39,825 nt of DNA, from contig NC_049995.1 of the NCBI RefSeq assembly GCF_000003815.2, positions 10,441,853 to 10,481,677 on the forward strand, read 5' to 3'. Position numbers and translations under genes: made by a program. Below the pieces are notes generated by a model. It had not been told where the DNA came from, ran no database searches, and saw only the letters and a list, made by a program, of their open reading frames with translations. How positions within the stretch are numbered: position 1 is the stretch's first letter; each line of letters opens with the position of its first letter. Source of the DNA: Branchiostoma floridae (lineage: Eukaryota; Chordata; Leptocardii; Amphioxiformes; Branchiostomatidae). Below, piece after piece: positions 1 through 11,500 of this stretch.

Positions 1-386
1 CAGACTCGTCGTCCGATCGACCTTTCGCTACATGTGACAGGGGTATAAGGTCATGTACAGCAACCCTTGTAAGTTGCGTGCACGTGGTGGGCGACAAAGC
101 TGGGGTTTAAACTCATGACTTCTTGGTCCACAGGCACGCACGGCCAAATTGTTATGTACACTACAGAAGACTACAAGCATGTTCACAATGTACAAATGTA
201 TCACGCATATGTATATTACATCTTATCCATAGAAGAGAAATAATGACATACCCCAGTCCCTAGTTAGGGGTGGGGGCGTGTTATATCAGTAATGTTAGTT
301 TCATTCAATGAATAAAAACAACAAGTTTGAAATCAGAACTGTGTATGTCTTAGTAGACGCCACCATCTAGCGATAGTAAGCCGCCA

Positions 387-2683
387 TTACACCCTCTTCA
401 AAACTCGCCGGCAAGTTTTTCCCGATGGGAGAAGGATCGTCTGAAACAAAAAGAGGAACAAAAAAAAATTATGCATATGTACATAAATTGATGTATATAA
501 TACTGAACAAAATGTTGAAAATCTTTCGTATACATTATTTACTGTTTCTCATTGTTTGTGGTTCATTAAGAATGCAAATGACGTTTCGATTGAGCTTGGA
601 TGTATCCAATGTTCACTTAATCGTCACTCTGCGTTTACGTGACTAGCATACTAAAATGAAGAAATGTGTCCCGTGAGACACAGACAGACCAAAACAAAAC
701 TCTAATACCTTCCCGTGATCACGAATTCCCCCATTGACCCCATGACCTGGACTGTCTTGTCTGATCACATGTAAATCAAATATATCTTTACCACACACAA
801 GTGGTGACCTTTGCTGTGACCTTATCTTCCCACCCACTTCCTACCTCTCTGCTCACAATGTATTCAATAACTACATTCATAGATTATGTGGGCATAGTTT
901 CACATAATTAGGCACATTAAAAGAAAGTCCCGGTATACTGAAACAATAATAAACAGGGACATAACAGGAACGAACGCGTGTTACCTTAATTACAAGAAAA
1001 ATATATATATTACCAACTCCAGCATCCCTTTGCTGTCAATCCGGCCTGTTTGTACGAATTCGCCATTTTGTCTCCTGGTTCGCGTCACCAATCGACCATA
1101 CTCATCCCAGGAAACCTCGGACTGCGCATGCGTATGTGTAGAACCCAAACAAGACGTGTCAGTATGGTATAAATTAATCATAAAGATTGGTATTTGTAGG
1201 TAAGCTGAATTGTCCGAAACGAACAAATATACAACCAAACCTTAATCATAAGGCAGCCATCTTTTTTTTTCCTTTTCCTTTTCCTTCTTTTCTACTCAGT
1301 CGTAATCCCATAACAAGACCCACTTTAATGTTTTGGGTTTCATATACATCATTTTGTTTCTTATGATTAGCTACAAAAGAAGAAAACAAAATAAAGCATT
1401 ATTAGACACAACTATTTGCTAGCGAAGACGAACAGGTTAGCCTTTAAGTGTACTTTATGTGAGAGAAAAATGATAAGGTGGTGACATAGCTCATAGCATT
1501 GAAAGTTACACTCGGATTCTATGTCAGAAACTTCAGGCGGTACTGAAGCGCCGACTAGCATTAGATGATGGTACTGCAGCCAGGAACGTACGGAAGATAC
1601 ATTATACGTCTGGTTTTGCAAGAAGTTGACGGAAGGTATGGATTTTGTCATAGTCCTAAGATGTAGTAAATTGTAAAACCAAACAGGGTTTAAATAACCA
1701 CAAACCTTTAGCAATGCTATACTATTGATCTCGCACCTGAGGCGTCGCCAAAAATAAAAGATACCTGAAAATGACCGAAACCCTCGATATGGCAGTCTAT
1801 CGGCGGCTGCCCAACAGTAAGGGTCATCCCAGACGTTCTGTTCTGGTCGACGTACTGACGGTAGGTGATCTGGTCTCCGTTGACGATCCATTCTTCCACA
1901 CGACTTATTTTGAACACCTGTACCATCTTGCGAGTAAACCAAGGCATACCTGTTGTACCAGAAAAAAATAAACTTTTATTTTTATTTTTACATGATAAAC
2001 AAGTAACTTGAAGTTACTGAGGCCCAACAAGCAGAAATATAAATAATTCATTCCCCGTTTCACTCAAAATATTCAGTTGTCGTTGGGAATATTAGTATGA
2101 TGCATTGACGTTGTTTTTGTAAACGTGTACTACATACATGTTTTCATTGTCATGGTGTCACAGGGGAGGGGGGCATGCCATAAAACATCGCGCTGTTTTC
2201 TTCCTGTGCCTAGTAGATTTGTTTGCAATTGTCCGGTCGAAGTCCCCCATGTGTTATACTGTATTCTCTTACATGATTGTGTTTTAAAATAAGAATTACG
2301 TCGCGTCGGTAACGGCCAAGACAGTTTCCGACAGCGAAGTGGAGTCATAACACGGTGTCTTACAATGTTCGTGGTCCTCTAAAACCTAAGGCTCAGTTGT
2401 ACATGTCTTGTTTTAGAAAATTGTTGTCCTAGGTACTTCTCTGGTTCATTCGAAACCTTGCTAGGAACCATACGACCTACTAAATTTAGTATACAACTAC
2501 GAATCGCATAGACTTGCATAGATTGCGTAGATATTGTCTACAAACGTTTGACTATCGACTGTTAGATCTACCTTGTTCACGAAGAAAGTCGTCATAGTTT
2601 TCGTTCTGAGTGTGGTCCTGAACCCATTTACCGTTGATGGCCTTGGCGATTTGCTCCATGTATTGTTGTTGTTGTTGTTCCAT
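387..2683 (-). CDS. Divergent intracellular lipid-binding protein (FABP/iLBP family), 4 exons
   Basis: Exons on the minus strand: 2683-2572, 1949-1765, 1121-1014 and 440-387 (stop TAA). They join in phases 1, 0, 0, the same as the iLBP family, and encode 152 residues. Exon 1 carries the family start G-K-W and NENYDDFL; exon 2 has TRKM and VNGDQIT, matching the beta-strand region around FABP 'RKM...NGD.IT'; exon 3 begins SEVSWDEYGRL; exon 4 encodes 17 residues, the usual length. Of the P2-portal ligand motif, an exon 3 Arg (GRID) and exon 4 Arg147 are present, but the Tyr of R-x-Y is Leu149 (CRRVL). The carboxylate site is therefore altered. The start at 2683 adds a MEQ5Y leader and has a better Kozak context (AAC before ATG, then G) than the in-frame ATG at 2659, which would give 144 residues. 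Acceptors are strong (long T tracts); the exon 1 donor GTAGAT is weaker. The gene is a likely cytosolic lipid carrier, ligand unknown. It lies head-to-tail downstream of the second iLBP gene. Confidence 0.8.
735..748 (-). promoter_or_regulatory. DR2 half-site pair in intron 3 of the divergent iLBP gene
   Basis: On the minus strand AGGTCA-TG-GGGTCA, two nuclear-receptor half-sites with two-base spacing (RAR/RXR type). A second pair, AGGTCA with six-base spacing, lies at 805-822. Seen in sequence; function is inferred only. Confidence 0.3.
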
Positions 2684-2739
2684 GTTAGAAATTTGTGTGT
2701 GTCTCTCGAGTCTGTTTGTCAAACCTTTTGCGGGCTCGG

Positions 2740-2752
2740 TGACCCTTGACCT
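2740..2752 (-). promoter_or_regulatory. DR1 nuclear-receptor element upstream of the divergent iLBP gene
   Basis: On the minus strand the site reads AGGTCA-A-GGGTCA, a direct repeat with one-base spacing and one mismatch from the PPAR/RXR consensus AGGTCAAAGGTCA. It lies 57 bases upstream of the ATG at 2683. Vertebrate FABP genes are classic PPAR targets through such sites. The 5' extension favoured by PPAR (AACT) is absent, so RXR, HNF4 or COUP-TF are also possible. Binding is inferred. Confidence 0.5.
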
Positions 2753-3254
2753 ATACCTGGGGGTGAAATCTTATCTTCTAGTAAACAATAGCGGCAAGAT
2801 CACATGCACAGGTGAACTGTAACCTGTTTGGCTGCACATAGCTAGGTCGTATGGAAAACATTCTCCGAAACCTGGCCTATGCCTATGGGGTTTTTAGTGG
2901 CCCCGTCTTAATTTTACTATACTTTGTTCTTTTTTAGGCTGCCTACCTTTCCAGTCGACCTTTCTCATAATTATCATACCACATCGAGATCGATTACGTA
3001 CTTAATTTAACGTCAAGCCCAGGCGTACGTTTCAAAAGACATAGGTGGGTGGCAACACTTCAAACACCGTAGCGGTCACCGAGGAGCAACGGTATAAAGT
3101 TACATCAGGCCAATACAGTACGATAACGCTATGGTTAAACTAAGATGTTTCAACAAAACTTAACCTGATTTTCGGGTACCCTATTAACACCCCGGGCTGG
3201 ATCATTAACCCTTATACAAATGTATATTCACTATATGGGATTGTTAAGCTGTTA
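2753..3254. other. Upstream flank of the divergent iLBP gene, no gene seen
   Basis: This stretch holds no recognisable coding exon or repeat. A GATA-like site (minus strand AGATAAGAT, about 2770-2778) lies a short distance upstream of the DR1 element. No TATA box is obvious. Confidence 0.5.
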
Positions 3255-4797
3255 TTAAAGGAAAGCATCAGAAAATCTTCAATTCATTATTTTCCAGTAG
3301 TTTACTCATTAAAAAGTTGATTTACGTCAATTTTTACATTAATCCGCCCAATATGACCCTGTAGACACGTTTTAACTTCGCGCTCTCCTCCCCTCTCCCG
3401 CCGCGCTGGCCGATGACGTAATGGCCTCGTTCTGATTGCCTGCGCGCTGACGTCACAAATCAGAATTGAAACTTCTGGCCATGCCAGCCATTTTGCTCGG
3501 TGAACCTCGGTCCCTTCGGCGGGAAATCACACCGCCATTCTGGAAGCCAGTCCGTTGTTGTTGACAATTAACTTCGTGGACCTGTAAGTCGCGTTGTGAG
3601 CTGTCTACGAAGCCATGGTCCCCGGGAGACTGAACATGAATTAGCTTGTCTGCAGCGGGTGAACCGCGCGGCGACGGGACGAAATCAAAACAATGGTTTT
3701 TGGGGAGGTTCACGCACCGTGCCATTCTGGACTATTACAAGAGCGAGTTCGGGTCAGTTCTTACCTTCTCCTTTCCGAACAGCACAGTGATAATTACACG
3801 TAAGCTTCCACGAATTTTGGTTGAATTCACAGTTGTAGACCTCGTTTGTTCTACTGACAACATACCCTTGATCGCTACATATCGAACAACCCCCTTTTCG
3901 CGCCGAAACAGATAGCACCACAACTTGTACAGATCGTGCGAGTTACGCCTCGCCTCTCACTTTATTTTCTGTTTCTCGGGTAAATTATCTGGACTGGTCG
4001 GTTTTTCAATCATGTAGCTTTGGCGGATATTGCTGGGGGTTCATTCAAAACAAATCACGGACTCTGAAACGAAGCCGACATTTCGCGCCATTCACAATGC
4101 CGGCCTGTGTTGTATGTAAAAACAACAAGGCTGTATGTATGTTTCGGCGCGGAAGGGGGATCGTTCGATATGTAGCGATCAAGGGTATGTTGTCAGAGAA
4201 TGATTTTTTTTAATGTCCCTGCCAGTTGGACAATTGTGAATTCAACCAAAATTCGTGGAAGCTTACGTGTAATTATCGCTGTGCTGTCCGGAAAGGAGAA
4301 GGTAAGAACTGACCCGAACTCGCTCCTGTAACAGTCCAGAATGGCACGGTGCGTGAACCTCCCCCACCACCATTGTTTTGATTTCGTTCCGTCGCCGCGC
4401 GGTTCACACGCAGGCAAGCTTATTCATGTTCAGTCTCCCGGGGACTATGGCTTCGTAGACAGCTCACAATGCGACTTACAGGAAAGTAATTTTCAATGAC
4501 AACAAACTGAACTCCAGAATGGCGGGGTGATTATTTACCGCTGAGAGGACCGAGGTTCACCGAGCAAAATGGCTGGCTAGAAGTTTTGGATCCGTGACGT
4601 CATACAATCTCAGACGATCAGAACGAGGCCATTACGTCATCGGCCAGCGCGGCGGGGAGAGGAGGAGAGCGCGAAGTTCAAACGTGTCTACAGGGTCATA
4701 TTAGGCGGATCAATGTAAAAATTGACGTACATCAACTTTTTAATGAGTAAACTACTGGAAAATAAAGAATTGAAAATTTTCTGATGCTGTCCTTTAA
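3255..4797. mobile_element. Foldback element with about 650-bp inverted arms
   Basis: Left arm about 3255-3912 and right arm about 4142-4797 are inverted copies, matching over most of their length with small indels, around a spacer of about 230 bp. The outer ends read TTAAAGGAAAGCATCAGA and, on the other strand, TTAAAGGACAGCATCAGA, so TTAA may be the target-site duplication (3255-3258 and 4794-4797), as in piggyBac-type elements. No transposase frame is present. Both arms encode the same short peptide (RFTHRAILD...LTFSFP), which is simply the repeated arm read twice. The spacer has an ATG at 4098 opening MPACVVCKNN, a Cys-containing start that recalls THAP-type zinc domains but is too short to call. 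Superfamily assignment is inference. Confidence 0.8.
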
Positions 4798-5514
4798 CTA
4801 GGCATACATGTAGCTATTTAAGTACGCCTTCATTACATTACTATTGAAAGAAACCATTGATCTGATTGAACTAATATTTATCCATGCAATACATCGTAGA
4901 ACACACACACACAAAAGGCAACATGCTAACTTTAGACAGTCAGAATATGGGTGTACATTAGAAATTAACAAACAATGATAGGGAAAATGAACTGATACTT
5001 TATTATAGCAGGGAATGTATGGTGTTTATTGAGCAATTTGTGTTTGAATTCAACGGCATTGTACATGTGTATGATATTTCAGCAACTACTCCACAATTCT
5101 TTGTCCTGTCTTACTAGTTAAGCTTCCATTTCGTTCATATATTGTAGGAATGTGACATTTTATTGAAGGTAAAACAATCAAAAGACAATTACACTACTTT
5201 CACCCAACGACTTTTTTCAGATAAAAAAAGCAGCAAAGCTATAAGGTCCCTTGTGAGTGTCGCCGATTTGAAGTTGCAAAATTGCTTTAAAAAGCATACA
5301 TCTTAAAAGAAAAATCACAAGTTCCGTTTAGAAACTGTGCATTTGTTGAAAGAAAAATTACATGTTCCATGCATTTTCATTTCAAGTTGAACCTGCGTTT
5401 AGTGAAAATGACGCTAGGTGGCGTGCCTACGCAGTGAAACAGACAGTGAGATCTTGGTCAGGCCTATGTTGTTCGATGTGCAGCATTTTGTAGCTGGAAG
5501 TTGGATGGTTCTCT
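4798..5514. other. 3' flank of the CRBP/CRABP-like gene
   Basis: No coding exon is visible. The stretch holds the probable 3' UTR of the neighbouring minus-strand iLBP gene and an (AC)n-like tract near 4903-4915. Confidence 0.5.
5158..5163 (-). other. Candidate polyadenylation signal AATAAA
   Basis: AATAAA on the minus strand, about 350 bases downstream of the stop codon at 5515, in the right place to end the CRBP/CRABP-like transcript. Another AATAAA lies near 4998-5003. Confidence 0.4.
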
Positions 5515-8500
5515 CTACTTGCTCTTCTTGTAGTGCCGCTTGCAAACCACGTCACCAGCGGTGCAGGTCTGCACAACAAAAACAAAAAATAAAAGCCTGC
5601 ATTTACTGAATGAACCGCTAGATAAAACATTTATGAAAGCAGTGAAGGATGAAGTAAATACATTTGGCTTTTTCTCTAGCTAGATATTATGAGACGATTG
5701 CTGAACCAATACCTTAACCAAATGGTAGGTCATTTATACTTCTCAAGATTGAGATCAACATACGGAAAATATATACGAGTAACTACGAAATTTAAGAGCT
5801 ATTGTTTTTGTAACACAACGTAGCTCTGTCATTAGACAGACCAAAACAATTCGTCCCGGTAAATTAGTAGCCTCTTCCATTATGTGGTCTATTATATCTG
5901 ATTAACGACGAGTTCTACCACCTCTGACCTGTATACGCACTTCCTGCCATCACAGCAAATCTGAACATTACGGTCATATCTTCCCACTCACTTTCTTTCA
6001 CTCCAAACCACTATGAACACTCACCAACCAAAAGACATAGTGAAAGCATATACTCCGTATAATAAAATAAAACTGCATGCATAATCAACAATAGAAGTTT
6101 ATTGCACCGACTCTCCTCCTCTCCCAACCTTCTTGGTCCATCCCTATAACCAGATGTTAATGAGATTCCCCTACCAGCAGCAGTGCATCGTCCCCCTGCA
6201 GCTCCCTGATGTACAGCACGTCGCCGATAGGGGGCCCTCTTTTCTGCGTCACCACTAGTTTGTCCCCATCCCAAGTAGCCACGGACTGTGGAAATGGAAT
6301 AAAAAATACTTGCATGAACTGACCAAAAAGGTGTAAATTACTAAACATAATGTTAAGAATATTTTCAGCCATCGCGGTTTACATCAAAAATAAGAAATTA
6401 AGGATCTTTGTAAATTTGTTGTTTTATTTATCTTGGTAATTTCTCGCTATTTCCGCCTATGCTTTTTCTTGCCAGGATACGGGAACAACTTTGGACCCGG
6501 GCCAAACAATCCTTCCCATTCTGTCAGTCTCCGCTTACACCATCTTCCGCCTCATATCCGATCACTCTACAATATTCAAACGTAACACTAGACACACGCC
6601 AAGACAAAGACTGAAATTAAATCATCTCGGAGATAAGAAATGATTTTAGGCCAACTTGATACAAAAGCAATAATAATCTTCCAACTAGCCGGACGACGCC
6701 ATTTTGTGTGACATTGGATTCGCCGTTCCTTGAGCACAGACGCCCGAGTTCAACAACCTCAGAAATTTCCCAACATATTCACTTAGAATCACCGGGTCAT
6801 TCGGTCTCACTGGACAAAGTTAAAATCTTGGGCATAGAGCCAGACTTTTTCGCTTGAGAAGCCTGGTCTACATCAGAGCTTTACAACCATCCCTGAATAG
6901 AGACGGTGGGCGCCATAGACTTCCTGCAACCCATGATCCACTGCTTACTGAGTCACGCGTTCTATCTGCATAACGTGACGTCACGACAGCAGTGGATTGT
7001 TCATTCCTTGACAAAGATTGGTGGTGGTCAGTCAAAAATTTGGGTGAGTCCAATTTTTTTGTCGAGTACTACAGATAAACTAGTTCAATATTGGGCTACT
7101 GGCCGGACGACGCCATTTTGTGTGACCTTGGACTCACCTTGACCTCCTTGTCGTCAGCTGTTTTCTCGTCGAACTCCTGGTCGATATCGAACTCCACCAC
7201 GGTGTTCTTGAAGGTGGTGGACGTCTTGACAACGAAGTGGTTCCCAGTCTGTGTGATCTCAGTGGTCGGCTTGGCCAGGGCGCCCATCTTACGGAGGGCC
7301 ATGTTCACTTCTATAAGGGGAAAACCGAAAACAAAAAGTCATGAAGTAAATTTGTTAAATCTTCTCCTGATGCTTTCTCGATTGGGTAATATATTATAAA
7401 TGAGAGAAATTTTACTATCATTTCCAAACTGTAAACACCACAAAATATTGTATGAAGGCCCTTCAATTCATACCAAACCCGCTAGAGGGCTCAAACTTAT
7501 GTGCCTTCTTCCAGGGCGCAAGAGCTATCTATTCTACCTCAAAGTGACTATACAGCTTATTCAAAGCTGGAGATAGAAAAACGTGGAAGTTGTGCTGCAG
7601 TACGAACGAAAGCCACATGGGGCCCCGAATCTTCTTTTTTCCTGATTGGTCCAGACCTAATCATTTACAAAATCAACATTCATTTATATTTATAACTTCT
7701 GGGATTTGGGTGCTAAACCGCAAACTACCTTCGAATCGTTGCCGTAAGTAATATGTCAAGATAAAAACCAGAGGTAGAATTAAAACAATCTGTCCAATAA
7801 TGCGTATCACGTTTTAACACCAAACATGTACATAACTATGAAACATATCGATGAAAAACAGTTCAATTCAATAAAATAGCAGACATTGGTTCTAATATTT
7901 TTGTTAAATGGTACATAACATTCTGTGTTTTTCATACTGTAAATGCATTTAAGTTCGCGGGGATTTAATTTCGCAGTAGCGGTAAAACTACTAAAAGGAC
8001 TTTTCGCGCTGGATTTAAGTTCGCGGTAACACCATAGACTGCAGTCTAATACCATAATAGAAAAATTCTCGCGGTGGTTTTAAGTTCGCGGTGAAGTGGT
8101 CACCGCGAAAACCACGAACATTAATCCACCGCGAACTTTTCTGCATTTACAGTATTATATTGAATTATATTTTCCTTCTGTTTTCTTTTATATAAATGAT
8201 CTGATTTTCAGTATGTATTTTGTATCATCAACGTGAACTTGCCCTTTGAATTGCGTGTTTGAGGAAGTTGAAGAATAGTTAATGTACCGTCCCCTTCACG
8301 CCTTGAATGACGGATGTCCAAACAAATCGAGACGATAACAACTTCCTCTCTTCTGGCGATCATTGCCAACCGTACATCATTAGCATGCATGGGTGGGAGC
8401 TATGGGGTCATGGGGTCATGACCTCTAGTCGCTCTCACAACAGGAGGGTCTCATTCTACGCCTGGCTGACATAAACCGAAACGACAAGGGGGAAGCTTTG

Positions 8501-11500
8501 AATAATATGTAGTATTATTTTTCTTTGTCACCTCCATGAAAATGAAGGTATTATTTTTAGTGTGTCTGTGTGTATGAGTAACGATGTAGGATTTTATGTA
8601 TTATGAACACTTTTATGAACGAAGCGGATAACGCTAGTTCTCCTATATTCGCGGGGTATCTTACATCCGTTTTTTAAATGGCTATTTAGGCATATCAAGT
8701 AAACGGACGGTGTTTTCCAACTGTAATTTTTCAAGACATTGCCTTTAAATGTTTTATTTTCAAACCATTGCAGCGTCCGTCAACTTAATATCCTTGAGTG
8801 CCTTTTTTCGAAACCACGAATATAAGTTACCCCGCGTGATAAAGGTGATCTATCGTTACATAAATTAATTTGACAAAGTAGACAAAACACTAGTCTGACA
8901 TATATGTATGTTAAGATAGTAGAAGAAATCCCATGCAAAGGGTGCGAACTTCATTCCTATCAATTTTTGCAAACGATTTCTTCTTTGCCCGCATGAAAAC
9001 AAAAAGTTGTCCAAATCTACATGTAAAACTGTCTTGCCCGCATGGCCAACGTTTTCGAGTCAAATACGCGTCGCCATTGAGTCATCAATACATGCAAACC
9101 ACGTACAAGGCTGGGAGCGTAAGTTTTCCACACGTGTCATTTCATATTATGTATACTGGTCGTCATGTCAAAGGGTTTCATGGAAAAATCTCACTCCCAC
9201 GCTATCGCTGTGAGGCCACAGCAAGTAAATTTTATGGATAACATGCAAAACATATTCAAAATCTATACTCTAACACTGTCCAAGCAGAAGTTCGGGTCCG
9301 GTTGTTTTTGATGTGTGTTTAAGCATTTTTGTCGGGTATTCTATTTTGTACTGTTTTCTTCATGTCCGCTATAGTACCAAATCTAACGCGAAACCGCAAT
9401 AAAATTCAAGAAAGGCAAAAAAAAAGACAGAAGCTTCCCGAGTTTTTAGAGCAGAGACTTAAATCGTTCAATGAAGACTTGAAGCGGTCACCCACAGTCA
9501 CTTACAAAATAAAGAACGCCAAACAAAAAAAATATTGCCGAATCTTATAAATACAGACTTTTAACTTCGTAAAATTAACTGAAGCGACAAAACATCGTGT
9601 TACATACAACAAATCTTTTATTTACTCCAATACATGTATTCGCCAACTACACATAGGGAATTTGTGTTGTGGCCCATTATCACTTACCAAGTTGGCAACT
9701 ACACTCAAGGCTACAACACTTGTGTCACTTCTACAAGTACACTCAAGGCTACCGTTTCCAATTATAATCAAGGTAACCAAATTTTTTCCCATTTTCTATA
9801 TTTTCTTGTCGTGTTGGTTATTTCTGCATCTGAAGAGAAACAAAATATACGTTCTTTTTAAAACCAGGCTGAAATTAATGCGAGTGGTGATATGATCCAT
9901 AAAATGTATTTGCTGTGGCCTACATTCCTCCATTCAAGCGATGACAAGCCCTCTGAAACGTCCTTCGCTTCGTCAGCAAAAAGCGTACATTATTTGAGTG
10001 AGAATTCTACAAGAGTGTGGCGAAAGGATTCGTCACAGTGAGATGTTTGAAGAACAAATGAAGTATGTGTAATGGAAAACCAATATGGCGGCGGATCCAG
10101 TCGCCTAGCAACCGGGCTATCTATCGTTTGTGCAGCTGTCAATCACATCTCTGGTGATGTAAAGTACCGTGGACTACCCATGATGTTGACCTAAATTTTT
10201 TAGCCTGTTGTGTCCAGTCTATCGTGGATTGGGTGGGTTGTCTTTGGGGTTGTACGAGCTTTCCACCGCCCGAGTAAACTTTGGCACTCGGTAGTAGTTT
10301 TACGAGGGCTAATCGCACTCAAATCGCACAACACTACATACCACTAGTTAGTACCAAAGGCTATAGAGCACTACCACGTGATCTATCTTCAACCTTGCCA
10401 ACGATTTTAGGTTAATGCAAGAAGATTATAGGGATCGGGGAGCTCTTTGAATAATTTTATAGTAAAGTATTATATATGAAACATAAAAGAAGTCAAATAT
10501 TAAGGGGTGAGAATACATCAAAATATCGTATAGTTCTAAAGCTCTAATATCAAGTCTCATTCTAAATGAAGAACACAGCAAAGTCTATCCAACTGTTGAA
10601 AACTAGCCTATTTTACGTGTTATAAAAATGGTCTATCTTTAGTAGTCAAATATCAATAACCACAGGCAATAAGCACAGGATTGCATTGTACAAATGTTTG
10701 TAGTCGTAATGCTTTAACAAAGTGTTAAATAAAAACTTTACCAAATAAAAACTTTACCATTTAAAATACAACGCCAGGATAAGCCATAGTAACAATGGCA
10801 TTCCGTGGTTAATATTTAGGCCACGTCTCTAAAGACCAAAGATTTATTTAGCACAGAGTAGACTAGTAATTGTATGCAAATTAGCAAGGAACAAAGGCTT
10901 GTGTAATTTTCGCGGTGGGGGCTTGTCGTGATAAATTTGCCCAAACAGCAATGCAAGCGGTTTTAAAAAGAGTCAACATTTTTTGACAGAACTTGGCAAC
11001 GTAGTTTCCTTGATCATGAGTATTTGGCACTCAATTCCCTTGTACACTGTACAATCCAAGGAGACTGTTAAAGTTTTAAAGTCTTTTTTTTCTCCAAGGT
11101 TATCCTTGCCTGTAAATACTTCTTGGGAGCATGCATATGTTGGCTCTGGAGCCGAGGAGTTGGCCTGTGTACTAGTAGGCCCTGTAAACAGTGTTACATC
11201 CAGGCTAGGACTTTCGGTGTTTCGTTAACATTTTATGTGAATAAATGATGAAAGACCTTTTTTGGTGCATTTCTGCCTTATCAGCTTATGCGGGAAGCAT
11301 TTATACCCAACTACGCAAATTACACAAAGCAAGCGAAATTACCGCTAGACGTTTGATGAGGTAATTTCCGCGCCCTATCGACCGTTACATGCTGGTATTA
11401 TCACCTCCATATACGCTGACAGCTCATTTTATTTGGGATGGATGTTTCTTTCAAACTATGCCTCATTAATCGGTTTCAAACTTTGAAAGTGAGCATTTTG

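Noticed and set aside
1412-1942. 176-codon minus-strand frame over exon 2 of the left iLBP gene
   Set aside because: Another frame of the same exon running into the intron; it lacks the iLBP residues.
4098-4160. THAP-domain gene in the foldback spacer
   Set aside because: Only the first Cys-x2-Cys-like start is visible; the conserved His/Cys and AVPTIF parts are absent.
3646-4417. Two similar small proteins at 3646-3915 (+) and 4193-4417 (-)
   Set aside because: They are the same sequence in the two inverted arms of the foldback element and have no start or splice context of their own.
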